This document shows positions 26,842 through 34,097 of a stretch of 64,000 nt of DNA, in pieces. The position numbers and the translations under genes were made by a program. The notes under the pieces were generated by a model. That model ran no database searches, had not been told where the DNA came from, and saw only the letters and a list, made by a program, of their open reading frames with translations. Position 1 is the stretch's first letter, and every line of letters begins with the position of its first letter. This stretch comes from Candidatus Aminicenantes bacterium UBA6072 (GTDB lineage Bacteria; Acidobacteriota; Aminicenantia; UBA2199): assembly GCA_002436105.1 (NCBI GenBank), contig DIXU01000001.1, forward strand, positions 433,759 through 497,758. Reading direction: 5' to 3'.

Positions 26842-27756
26842 TCAATCCTGCCCCGCCGCGGACCGGAGTTCCCCGATCACCCCGGCGTCGATCCAGTAAA
26901 TGTCGTTGTTCCTCCCGAAGAACAGATATTTCCCGTCCGGGGAGACGTTGGCGATGTTCTCGGTCAGGGTGGCGTTGACCTCGGGGCCGAACTTCACCGC
27001 CTTCGTCCACTTGCCGTCCTTCCTGAAGCTGACGAACAACTGGGACTTGCCCATGCCCTCGGGCTGGGCATCGAAGATCAGGTAGCTCTCGTCCGGGGCG
27101 ATGAACGGGTGGGCGCCACGCAAGTAGTTGACCTCCATGGGCAGGTACTCGGGCTCCTGATACTCGCCGCCGGCGAACTCCGAGCGATAGATTCCGAACT
27201 TGCGGTCGTAGCCGGCGGTGAAATACAGGCTGTGGTTCGCCGCAACGGTGACGAACATGACCCAGCCCCTGTTGATCCGGGTCGTGAGGTACTTTGGCTC
27301 GCCCCAGCCGCCGGCCCCCCTTTCCGCGTACCAGATCTCCCCCTTGGCGTCGGCGCCGGCCGGCCTGGGCCGGTCCGAATTGAAGAAAACTCTTTTGCCG
27401 TCGGGAGAGACGAACGCCTCATACTCGATAACGTCCCTGGCGAAAGGCGCCGGCGCCGGGCGCGTCCACGCCCCGTTCTTCATCTCCATGAAGAGGATCC
27501 GGTTCTCCGTACCCTCGTGAGTCTCCCTCCTGCTGAAATAAAATTCCCTTCCGTCGGGCGAGAACGAGACCGCGGCATCCCAGCCCCTTTCCGTCGACAC
27601 GATCCCGGGGGCGAAGATCTCCGGGGTCATTCCCGGCGGCTTCTGCCCGAGATAAGATCCCTTCAAGACCGGGAACGCCGCCTTCTCCTCGGCCGGCACC
27701 GGAATCAAAAACAGGCAGCAACAAACAATCGTCGCAAAAAACAGTTTAATTTTCAT
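26842..27756 (-). CDS. Exported PD40 (WD40-like beta-propeller) protein, paralog 2
   Basis: The 304-aa protein has a signal peptide (LFFATIVCCCLFLIPVPA) and PD40 blades: VSFSPDGREFYFSRR, AFVSPDGKRVFFNSDR, FIAPDESYLIFDAQP and ANVSPDGKYLFFGRN. It aligns along its length with the protein at 21569-22489, so the two are dispersed paralogs about 4.5 kb apart. No catalytic domain is seen. Confidence 0.82.
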   Translation of the reverse strand: MKIKLFFATIVCCCLFLIPVPAEEKAAFPVLKGSYLGQKPPGMTPEIFAPGIVSTERGWDAAVSFSPDGREFYFSRRETHEGTENRILFMEMKNGAWTRPAPAPFARDVIEYEAFVSPDGKRVFFNSDRPRPAGADAKGEIWYAERGAGGWGEPKYLTTRINRGWVMFVTVAANHSLYFTAGYDRKFGIYRSEFAGGEYQEPEYLPMEVNYLRGAHPFIAPDESYLIFDAQPEGMGKSQLFVSFRKDGKWTKAVKFGPEVNATLTENIANVSPDGKYLFFGRNNDIYWIDAGVIGELRSAAGQD

Positions 27757-27776
27757 CCCCGTATTATCCTATAAAA

Positions 27777-28130
27777 TCAGCCTAGATTCATCTTGCTTGC
27801 TTGCTGTGGATCTTTAATCGACCGAAAAGAACGCAAGCCGTTTAACAATACATTCTTCCATTCTGCGTTTTTTTGCCTTCGATCGATGTGCGCGCGCGGC
27901 ATCCGGCATGCATTTGAGAACCCAGACAACTCTGCGATCTGACGAAATTTCAGCCCGGTTACGTCCCGCGAGCGGACCAACAGTTCTAAACAACTTGGGG
28001 GCGAACCGTTTATATGTGCATCCATATTGCGCCCTGCGCTTGTGATTCCGGAAAATGCAAGCCGGGGATAGATAGTGCAAATCAGGGCAATCTCGAGAAA
28101 TTTCAAGCCGACCAAGTCCCGCAGCCTCAT
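27777..28130 (-). pseudogene. Degenerate reading frame with two REP-transposase C-terminal-like segments
   Basis: The 117-codon frame contains two related segments, RDLVGLKFLEIALICTIYP and RDVTGLKFRQIAELSGFSN, the second followed by RAHIDRRQKN. They resemble the C-terminal helix-turn-helix of RAYT-type transposases (compare MKEIADYLGSHYVSISRAIKRY in the intact one at 30386). No catalytic domain is present and there is no good ribosome site. It is probably decayed transposase DNA, but the resemblance is weak and the frame may be spurious. Confidence 0.3.
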
Positions 28131-28257
28131 CTGAAAGATATCAACTTGTGAAGGTGGTCGGGAAAAATCTTCTCGCCATCGATCCCTTGATTCAGGCAGT
28201 GGTGGAAAATCCCTTGCTGAGTGAATCTCGGTTGTCTCATCTATTTAAGCAAACAGG

Positions 28258-28294
28258 CAAATACACGGATTAACGGTCCGTCCCCAATAGTTGG
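28258..28294. repeat. Solo trailer repeat at the 3' end of the YdeI-type gene
   Basis: CAAATACACGGATTAACGGT and the following CCGTCCCCAATAG match the trailer of VanZ module copy 2 (around 29466-29500). Here it stands without the VanZ gene, directly abutting the stop codon of the YdeI-type gene (28295-28297). Confidence 0.7.
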
Positions 28295-28855
28295 TCAGAA
28301 ATACGTCTCGATGCCAAACCCGAATTGCTTGCCCTTCGCGGTCATGTCAAGAAAGTGCTTCAGGCGCTTCTCGAATTCGCCGGGCCGATTTCTCGCACTG
28401 TCGATGTAGGCGACGCGAATGCGCTGATAGGAGCCGGAAAAGCCCTGAAAGTTTGCCCAAGCTTTCCTGTTCGCCTTCAAGGCACGAAGAATGCCGTCGG
28501 GGATCGTGAAGCCTTCTGTTGCGAGGTCGCCCACAGACACCAATACGTCTTTGCTGACTTGGCGCCGCTGGATAAGGCGCCGTAACCTTTCCTTGTTGGC
28601 TTGCGAATATGGGCTGTTCCGTTTCCTGGGTGAGAACTTCTGGGCAATGCGTTCGCCATCGTAGCTCTTGACGGTGCTGTCGATCCAGCCAAAGCACAAC
28701 GCTTCTTCGACCGCATCGTTGTAGGCGATGCGTGCCTTGCCTGACTCCTTGCGGTAGTAGATCAGCCAAACTTCCTTTTCGGACTTGGAATGCTTCTTGA
28801 GCCACTCGCGCCAGGTTCTGCGGTGGGTGGTGTAGAATGTCTTCGTGATCTTCAT
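28295..28855 (-). CDS. YdeI/OmpD-associated family protein
   Basis: The 186-aa protein starts with TFYTTHRRTWREWLKKHSKSEKEVWLIYYRK (about residues 6-36) and has YNDAVEEALCFGWIDSTVKSYD and FSPRKRNSPYSQANKERL, the conserved core of the YdeI/OmpD-associated family. Members are poorly characterised and some are annotated as bacteriocin-protection proteins. The gene lies alone between the remnant at 27777 and VanZ module 2, with a repeat touching its 3' end. It may be a passenger in the repeat-rich island. Confidence 0.85.
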   Translation of the reverse strand: MKITKTFYTTHRRTWREWLKKHSKSEKEVWLIYYRKESGKARIAYNDAVEEALCFGWIDSTVKSYDGERIAQKFSPRKRNSPYSQANKERLRRLIQRRQVSKDVLVSVGDLATEGFTIPDGILRALKANRKAWANFQGFSGSYQRIRVAYIDSARNRPGEFEKRLKHFLDMTAKGKQFGFGIETYF

Positions 28856-28935
28856 GCATTGTGCCGGAAGGGCGGGCTATCGTTCCGGTTCAGCGGCGGG
28901 CCGCGGCGCGGACCGTCCGCTGCAGCCGGTTGTCA

Positions 28936-29558
28936 GACTCGGGGTCAGGTCTCCATTTTAGACATTCACAAATCAACCATCATCAACATCTAATATCGCA
29001 ACTTGACCCCACTTCTTTCTTAAAAGTCATATTGCAAGACCTGACCCCAAGTGTGCGTCATTTTAAAGCCTGCCTCCAATGCCTTTTATTGAATCGACTG
29101 CGAATGCCAGCCCGATCCCCGCCGCGTTGGCCAGGAGGTCGAGCGGATCGTACACGTTGCTCATGACCCCGAAGCCGTCGGTGATCTCGAACAGCTCCAC
29201 AACCAGCAGCGCGGCCGCGACAATGATCCATCTCCCGCATCCATGGCGTGACGCGGCAATGCCGACGATGAAATAGACGGCGAACGATGCGGCGAAATTG
29301 CCGCCATAGTTATGACAAACCGGGGCTAGCGGACCATGGTAGTACGGCTTCATCATCAAGACGGCAACGCCCGCCAGCACGAACAGGACATAGCGCCTGG
29401 TTTGCCTTGTTGTCATCATTGATCCTTCAATTACCTAAGCGAGCAATGGTTATGCCCACTTTACACATTAAATACACGGATTAACGGTCCGTCCCCAATA
29501 GTTCTCAACGCGATTGTATTTCCAAAGTCACAAAGTCAAGCACCGTCCCCAATGGCCC
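28936..29558. mobile_element. VanZ module, copy 2
   Basis: This is a near-identical copy of 24846-25467, shifted by about 4090 bp. It includes the left 107-bp miniature element (28941-29047), the VanZ-like gene and the trailer with GGTCCGTCCCCAATAG and CACCGTCCCCAATGG. The flanking sequences differ from copy 1 on both sides, which fixes the module boundaries to within a few bases. Confidence 0.8.
29063..29419 (-). CDS. VanZ-like small membrane protein, copy 2
   Basis: The 118-aa protein differs from copy 1 at few positions (for example VLMMK for VLVMK, NYGGN for NYCGN, MSNVYD for MGNVYD). The reading frame is intact, so the copies are recent or conserved. It belongs to module copy 2 and has the same GAAGGATCA ribosome site. 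Confidence 0.72.
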   Translation of the reverse strand: MMTTRQTRRYVLFVLAGVAVLMMKPYYHGPLAPVCHNYGGNFAASFAVYFIVGIAASRHGCGRWIIVAAALLVVELFEITDGFGVMSNVYDPLDLLANAAGIGLAFAVDSIKGIGGRL

Positions 29559-29933
29559 TTTTGTAGATGTGTGTTTCAGCCATGAGTAGAATCGACAAGC
29601 AAGCTATTTTAAAGCTATTTTTAAAGAATTCTAATTTATGCATATATGCAAGCACCGTCCCCAAAACTCCCCGGCATAGACGTTCCGGTATTTCGCCTTC
29701 AACTCCTTGCCGACGTAAAAATCAACTGTGAAATCCGGAACGGGCGTCGGGCCCTTGGCATCGATGATTTGGACAATTTTAATATCGCCGAATTTTTATT
29801 CCACTTTTCCCGGAATGAAATTCCACGAATCGGCAAAGATCAAATGGCATATCCCCATCAATACAAAACAAAATGTTTTCTTCTGGTTTCTCATTACTCA
29901 TTCCTCACGCTATACATATTCAATTTATTTAGA
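29559..29933. other. AT-rich gap with repeat end and probable gene remnant
   Basis: No intact gene was recognised. At 29648-29661 a solo CACCGTCCCCAAAA repeat end occurs. On the minus strand from about 29850 to 29660 a coding-like stretch reads ATG..., IFADSWNFIPGKVE, then an in-frame TAA, then KFGDIKIVQIIDAKGPTP and FTVDFYVGKELKAKYRNVYA, running into the repeat end. This looks like a broken gene of unknown family whose 3' end was joined to the repeat. The evidence is translation only. Confidence 0.35.
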
Positions 29934-30263
29934 TCAGAATTCATCCTCCCAGGTGCCGCGCCGCGAGTCGTAGGTTTCATAAGGCCCGTCAAAGCCGATG
30001 AGCAGCTGGATTTTATAGCGGTTGGGCGACAGGATCTCGTAATGGGGCTCCCAGTCGATTCCCAGTTTAAATCCGAGTTTGAGCATCAAAGCGTTGTCAT
30101 TGGGATTGGGCAGCTTGTCATATTGGCTGCGATAATTCTCGATAGAGCGGATGATTCTGTCGGCCCTAAAGCGGTCGAGGTTCTGCCAGTACCATAAAAG
30201 CAGAACGCCAGCCAAAACCACTGCGGCCAAGATCAGGGCAGTTTTTTTGCGTTTGCGGATCAT
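29934..30263 (-). CDS. Small membrane-anchored protein, unknown
   Basis: The 109-aa protein has a basic N-terminus (MIRKRKK), one transmembrane helix (TALILAAVVLAGVLLLWYW) and a soluble C-terminal part with RIIRSIENYRSQYDKLPNPND and ETYDSRRGTWEDEF. The pattern of one helix followed by AIExYxxxxGxYP-like residues recalls pseudopilin-type small proteins, without a prepilin cleavage site. Function is unknown. Confidence 0.6.
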   Translation of the reverse strand: MIRKRKKTALILAAVVLAGVLLLWYWQNLDRFRADRIIRSIENYRSQYDKLPNPNDNALMLKLGFKLGIDWEPHYEILSPNRYKIQLLIGFDGPYETYDSRRGTWEDEF

Positions 30264-30366
30264 GAGCACAAGGCCGGCGGCCAGGCCGTAACAAGATTCT
30301 GGTGGAGGTTCACCTAGCCGCCTCCGGCTTGGTTACATCGGATACGCGTAAGTTCAGCGCGGAATT

Positions 30367-31295
30367 GGGGTCAGGTCTTTCATTATTACTTTTGCCTTCT
30401 GTCCTCATACCGTTTGATGGCCCGGCTGATGCTGACATAATGACTCCCTAAATAATCCGCAATCTCTTTCATCGTATAGCCATGCCGAACATAAGAAAGG
30501 TATATCAATTCATCGCGGTCACTCACCCGCCTCGCTCCATTATAAAATATCTTGCCCAGTGTCTTCTGAGAAGCGTACCGTTGCACCCGCGGGATCTCTT
30601 CTTGCCCTATCTTCGCTTCGATCAGTTCCTGTATCTTTTCGACAAATCTCTCATTGCCCAGGATCAGTCCGGCCTGCAAGGCATCCGTTGGGTATTCTCC
30701 GCCAATCCCCTTCATCACAAAGTGTTTGAAATTGACAATTGCCTGCTTCTTGTTTTGGCCATATTGGGACAGCAGCCAATCGACAGTCAAAAAACTCGGC
30801 GGTTTATCAAGCCCGATCGTCGCGCGATAACTACTCCAATGGCACTCCTCCGCTCGATCCATAAGTCCCGCCCGCACAGGGTTTAAAACTATATATCGGC
30901 TCACTTCGAGCAAATATTCATCCTTCTCAACCAAAATCGCCTTGAATCTGCCCTGGAACAAGTGTCCGACGCGGGCATAGTGGTGATTGAATTCTTGCGT
31001 ATAAACCCCGTTCAATTGCCTCATACCACGACTCAGGTTGGTTTCAGGGGTTTCAATAAGCAAGTGGTAATGATTGTCCATCAAAACATAAGCGTGACAG
31101 AGCCAATGAAATCGACCCATAACCAGCCCTAAAGTATTTAGAAATATCTCCCGATCGTGGTCATTCAAAAAGATATTCTTGAGTTCGTTACCCCGGGAAG
31201 TAATATGATAAACCGCCCCGGGAAATTCGATACGCATTGGCCTGGCCATGATGTTACCTTATCAAGTCAATTGTTATAATGAAAGACCTGACCCC
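30367..31295. mobile_element. RAYT transposase unit bounded by 23-bp inverted ends
   Basis: The left end GGGGTCAGGTCTTTCATTAT plus TAC (30367-30389) and the right end (31273-31295, GTTATAATGAAAGACCTGAC plus CCC) are inverted repeats matching at 22 of 23 positions. They enclose a single Y1-transposase gene on the minus strand. The transposase stop codon (30386-30388) lies inside the left end. The unit is 929 bp long. Its ends match those of the 107-bp miniature elements in VanZ modules 1 and 2. Confidence 0.85.
30386..31249 (-). CDS. REP-associated tyrosine transposase (Y1/HUH family)
   Basis: The 287-aa protein starts MARPMRIEFPGAVYHITSRGN, the usual RAYT N-terminus. It has the HUH-type metal motif in MDNHYHLLIETP (HYH) and the catalytic tyrosine in EVSRYIVLNPVRAGL, followed by CHWSSYRATIG. 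The C-terminus has a DNA-binding helix-turn-helix (GYTMKEIADYLGSHYVSISR). These enzymes cut and rejoin single strands at REP-type hairpins. All key residues are present and the frame is intact, so it is probably active. It is the only intact transposase in the window. Confidence 0.93.
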   Translation of the reverse strand: MARPMRIEFPGAVYHITSRGNELKNIFLNDHDREIFLNTLGLVMGRFHWLCHAYVLMDNHYHLLIETPETNLSRGMRQLNGVYTQEFNHHYARVGHLFQGRFKAILVEKDEYLLEVSRYIVLNPVRAGLMDRAEECHWSSYRATIGLDKPPSFLTVDWLLSQYGQNKKQAIVNFKHFVMKGIGGEYPTDALQAGLILGNERFVEKIQELIEAKIGQEEIPRVQRYASQKTLGKIFYNGARRVSDRDELIYLSYVRHGYTMKEIADYLGSHYVSISRAIKRYEDRRQK

Positions 31296-31317
31296 AATGC
31301 TTTGACCCCAATGCTTT

Positions 31318-31842
31318 CAAGACCTGACCCCAAGCGTGCGTCATTTCAAAGCCTGCCTCCAATGCCTTTTATGGAATCGACTGCGAATGCCAGCCCGATC
31401 CCCGCTGCGTTGACCAGGAGGTCGAGCGGATCGTACACGTTGCTCATGACCCCGAAGCCGTCGGTGATCTCGAACAGCTCCACAACCAGCAACGCGTCCG
31501 CGGCAATAATCCATCTCCCCCATCCATGTCGGGACGCGGCAATGCCGACGAGGAAATAGACGGCGAACGATGCGGCGAAATTGCCGCAATAGTTATGACA
31601 AACCGGGGCCAGCGGACCATGGTAGTACGGCTTGATCATCAAGACAGCAACGCCCGCCAGCACGAACAAGACATAGCGCCCGGTTTGCCTTGTTGTCATC
31701 ATTGATCTTTCAATTACCTAAGCGAGCAATGGTTATGCCCATTTTACAAATCAAATAAACGGATTTTTGGTCTGTTCCCAATAGTTCTCAACGCGATTGT
31801 ATTTCCAAAGTCACAAAGTCAAGCACCGTCCCCAATGGCCCC
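31318..31842. mobile_element. VanZ module, copy 3 (joined to the RAYT unit)
   Basis: The sequence is homologous to copies 1 and 2 from CAAGACCTGACCCCAAG (31318) to the CACCGTCCCCAATGGCC trailer. In place of the 107-bp miniature element, this copy is preceded within 25 bp by the right end of the transposase unit. The RAYT unit and the miniature elements therefore occupy equivalent positions relative to the VanZ gene. Confidence 0.75.
31346..31702 (-). CDS. VanZ-like small membrane protein, copy 3
   Basis: The 118-aa protein has an intact frame and a few substitutions against copy 1 (RQTGRYV, VLMIK, AADALL, LLVNAAG). It has the same four-helix hydrophobic profile and DPLDLL motif. It lies directly downstream (in map order) of the transposase unit and may be the passenger of an active composite. 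Confidence 0.72.
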   Translation of the reverse strand: MMTTRQTGRYVLFVLAGVAVLMIKPYYHGPLAPVCHNYCGNFAASFAVYFLVGIAASRHGWGRWIIAADALLVVELFEITDGFGVMSNVYDPLDLLVNAAGIGLAFAVDSIKGIGGRL

Positions 31843-32013
31843 CCGACAAATACATAAATTACTGATCCGTCCCCAAAAGCCTCCGGCGAAATTGCCGCAA
31901 TAGTTATGACAAACCGGGGCCAGCGGACCATGGTAGTACGGCTTCATCATCAAGACGGCAACGCCAGCCAGCACAAACAAGACATAGCGCCTGGTTTGCC
32001 TTGTTGTCATCAT
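31819..32013 (-). pseudogene. VanZ-like gene, truncated copy 4
   Basis: The first about 42 residues (MMTTRQTRRYVLFVLAGVAV to NYCGNFA) match the other copies. The frame then enters unrelated repeat sequence (GFWGRISNLCICRGAIGDGA) and stops. The break is at about 31885, where a CCGTCCCCAAAAGCCTCCGG junction replaces the rest of the gene. It is a 3'-truncated copy produced by deletion or insertion. Confidence 0.75.
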
Positions 32014-32120
32014 TGATCCTTCAACCATCTAAGTTAGCAATGGTTATGCCCACTTTACACATTAAATACACGGATTAACGGTCCGTCCCTAATGGTTTTC
32101 TACCCGATTGTCCGTTCGCC

Positions 32121-32232
32121 CTTAACTCGACCGCATTTCCAAAGTCACAAAGTCAAGCACCGTCCCCAATGCCCCACTTAACTCGACCGCATTTCCAAAG
32201 TCACAAAGTCAAGCACCGTCCCCAATGCCCCA
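32121..32232. repeat. 56-bp tandem duplication in the module 4 trailer
   Basis: The unit beginning CTTAACTCGACCGCATTTCC and ending CCGTCCCCAATGCCCCA occurs twice head to tail at 32121-32176 and 32177-32232. It contains the trailer end of the VanZ module, so it may record repeated processing at that end. Confidence 0.85.
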
Positions 32233-32309
32233 TAATGCAAGACCTGACCGCCAATGTATTCTTAAACATCCTGGATGTCTATTATTGAGGCCCGAATCGG
32301 AGATTGCAA

Positions 32310-33989
32310 TTAATAATCGTAATCTAATTGACTAAGACGAAATGTTTCAATATTTCCTTTTGAAAGACCAATTCCTCTTTTTATTACATGATTAACTGGT
32401 CTCGCCTCTTCTTGACAATGTCGAACAGAACGTTTCTTTATTCCATATTCAGCCTGCTCACATTGATTAAGAAATTCTACAAGTTCTTTATGATCGGAGT
32501 TCGCCTCCAGAGCTCTTCGATAATAATACTCTTTTGTAGGCAACTCTTGAATCGCAATCAGTATTGCTCTTTGGATGATATAGCTTCTCTGAGTGGTGAA
32601 TAACCGCGTAAATAGATTTTCTCTTACGGTATTGTCTGCATGGCGACCCAGAAAAACAATGCTTTGGGCAGAGACACTATCTGATATCGCACTCTGACTA
32701 ATTTCTTTAGCCTTTGTAAGTAATGCATTAGTAATTAGCTCAGTAGGAAGTCCAGTTGCGAGCCGCCAAAGATGGAATCTTTGCCAGTCAAAGATTGAAG
32801 GCCTTTCAATTAGCAATTCTGTTAGTACGCGAGTCACATTTTCTGAAGGATGAGCCAAAAGCATCTTTGACCAATAATCGCTTCGTTCTGGATATGTTGA
32901 AAAACGAGGTTTTACAAAATCATGGATACGCGAGGCTATCTCCGATTCAACTTCAACATAATCCGAGATATCAAGAAGTCGATTAGCAAATGCTCGAAAC
33001 TTTCTCTCGTCGCCATTTGGCTTTGAATGATATTCAAGACGAGCAAAAAGACCATCTGTAATACCTTCAAGTTCGTTTTTCAATCCCCGCGCAATGACAT
33101 CCTCAGCTTGGCTTATTAAAATATCATCTTCAACATTAAGAAGTTCATCAAACTTATCGGTTCCCTTTATTAGAATGCAAGTTTTGTCTGTGGCTGGAAA
33201 CAATTGAAATTGAGCGAGTACTCTTTGAAGATCATGCAGCGCACAAAGGGCATGATCTCTAGATTCTGCAACAATACGAATGTCATCAACCCATCGAAAA
33301 TAACGAAATCTGTTTGAAATCATTTCACAATCGACATTATGCAAGTACACACTACCAAGAAAACTACTAGCATCATAATTATGTGGAATTCCAAACCCAT
33401 CGTGCCCCCACATTCGTAGAAGAGAAAGCAAGAATTGAATCACCTCTTTGTCGGCTTTTTCTACAGAACTTGAAAGTATTGAAAACAATCGATTTCCTAA
33501 CTGATTGATTTGGATATGATCAAAATAACTAGAAAGATCTGTGAGTAGAACCGCTCCGGTTGATTCTTCCAGGGCAGCCCTCCTGAAATCATTATAAAAA
33601 TTTTTCCAACGATCCATCTTTGCAATGAATGGATATTCAGATGAATCGTCTGTCTGGTCCGATCTATATGAATATATTTCTGCGCATAGTTTGGAATCAA
33701 GACGACGAAGAAATTTATTAAGAATAGCCAGGTAAAGTATACGATGGGATGGATGAAGCCAAATCGCTTCTCTCAACATTCCACTTTTTTTGGGGACATA
33801 CTCCATCAAGTGTGGCAGTGTGTCGGCTTGAAATATTCTGTGCTCTCGCTTTTCAAGATAGTCTTCAGCAGATCGAGAAATATCTTTCCAATTAATTGGA
33901 TCAGGATAAAAATCATCTTTAGAATCACGAGGAAACCAGTTGATGGCTATGTCAAGATCGAGAGAACGCTTTAAAAGTTGATAGTTCAC
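32310..33989 (-). CDS. Reverse transcriptase, unknown-group/defence-type
   Basis: The 559-aa protein has a reverse-transcriptase core in its first half. Motif A is LLTDLSSYFDHI (Asp151), motif B GIPHNYDASSFLG (200-212), motif C FRWVDDIRIV with the catalytic VDD (Asp235, Asp236), and FPATDKT is a probable motif D/E. Motif B has PHN where group II intron and retron enzymes have PQG. The C-terminal 270 residues are probably helical and unrecognised. There is no maturase or endonuclease domain and no intron or retron RNA was seen, so it fits the UG/Abi/DRT-type RTs. It starts with GTG after AGGGAG. The gene is AT-rich against its surroundings, which suggests transfer. Confidence 0.8.
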   Translation of the reverse strand: MNYQLLKRSLDLDIAINWFPRDSKDDFYPDPINWKDISRSAEDYLEKREHRIFQADTLPHLMEYVPKKSGMLREAIWLHPSHRILYLAILNKFLRRLDSKLCAEIYSYRSDQTDDSSEYPFIAKMDRWKNFYNDFRRAALEESTGAVLLTDLSSYFDHIQINQLGNRLFSILSSSVEKADKEVIQFLLSLLRMWGHDGFGIPHNYDASSFLGSVYLHNVDCEMISNRFRYFRWVDDIRIVAESRDHALCALHDLQRVLAQFQLFPATDKTCILIKGTDKFDELLNVEDDILISQAEDVIARGLKNELEGITDGLFARLEYHSKPNGDERKFRAFANRLLDISDYVEVESEIASRIHDFVKPRFSTYPERSDYWSKMLLAHPSENVTRVLTELLIERPSIFDWQRFHLWRLATGLPTELITNALLTKAKEISQSAISDSVSAQSIVFLGRHADNTVRENLFTRLFTTQRSYIIQRAILIAIQELPTKEYYYRRALEANSDHKELVEFLNQCEQAEYGIKKRSVRHCQEEARPVNHVIKRGIGLSKGNIETFRLSQLDYDY

Positions 33990-34016
33990 TTATAACTCCC
34001 TACTGAATCATCGCTT

Positions 34017-34077
34017 GGTGTCAGGTCTTTTATTATTATTTTTTCCTACTACTAATTTGTCATAAAGTAAACCTGAC
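34017..34077. mobile_element. Miniature inverted element between the RT and protease genes
   Basis: GGTGTCAGGTCTTTTATTAT at the left matches the transposase end (GGGGTCAGGTCTTTCATTAT) at 18 of 20 positions. The right end reads AAACCTGACA. The outer TGTCAGGT/ACCTGACA pair is perfectly inverted. At about 60 bp it has no coding capacity. It separates the reverse transcriptase gene from the SDH protease gene. Confidence 0.65.
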
Positions 34078-34097
34078 AATATTTCTTCTCACTCCCC

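Noticed and set aside
29646..30197. 183-codon plus-strand frame across the repeat-rich gap
   Set aside because: It crosses a repeat end and lies antisense to the membrane-anchored protein gene. The translation has no recognisable domain.
24846..32232. CRISPR array interpretation of the regularly repeated modules
   Set aside because: The repeats are long and irregularly spaced, contain genes and inverted ends, and have no unique spacers of uniform length or cas genes.
32310..34097. Retron (msr-msd) or group II intron interpretation of the reverse transcriptase
   Set aside because: No inverted-repeat a1/a2 pair of msr-msd form, no intron domain V-like hairpin, and no maturase domain are visible next to the gene.
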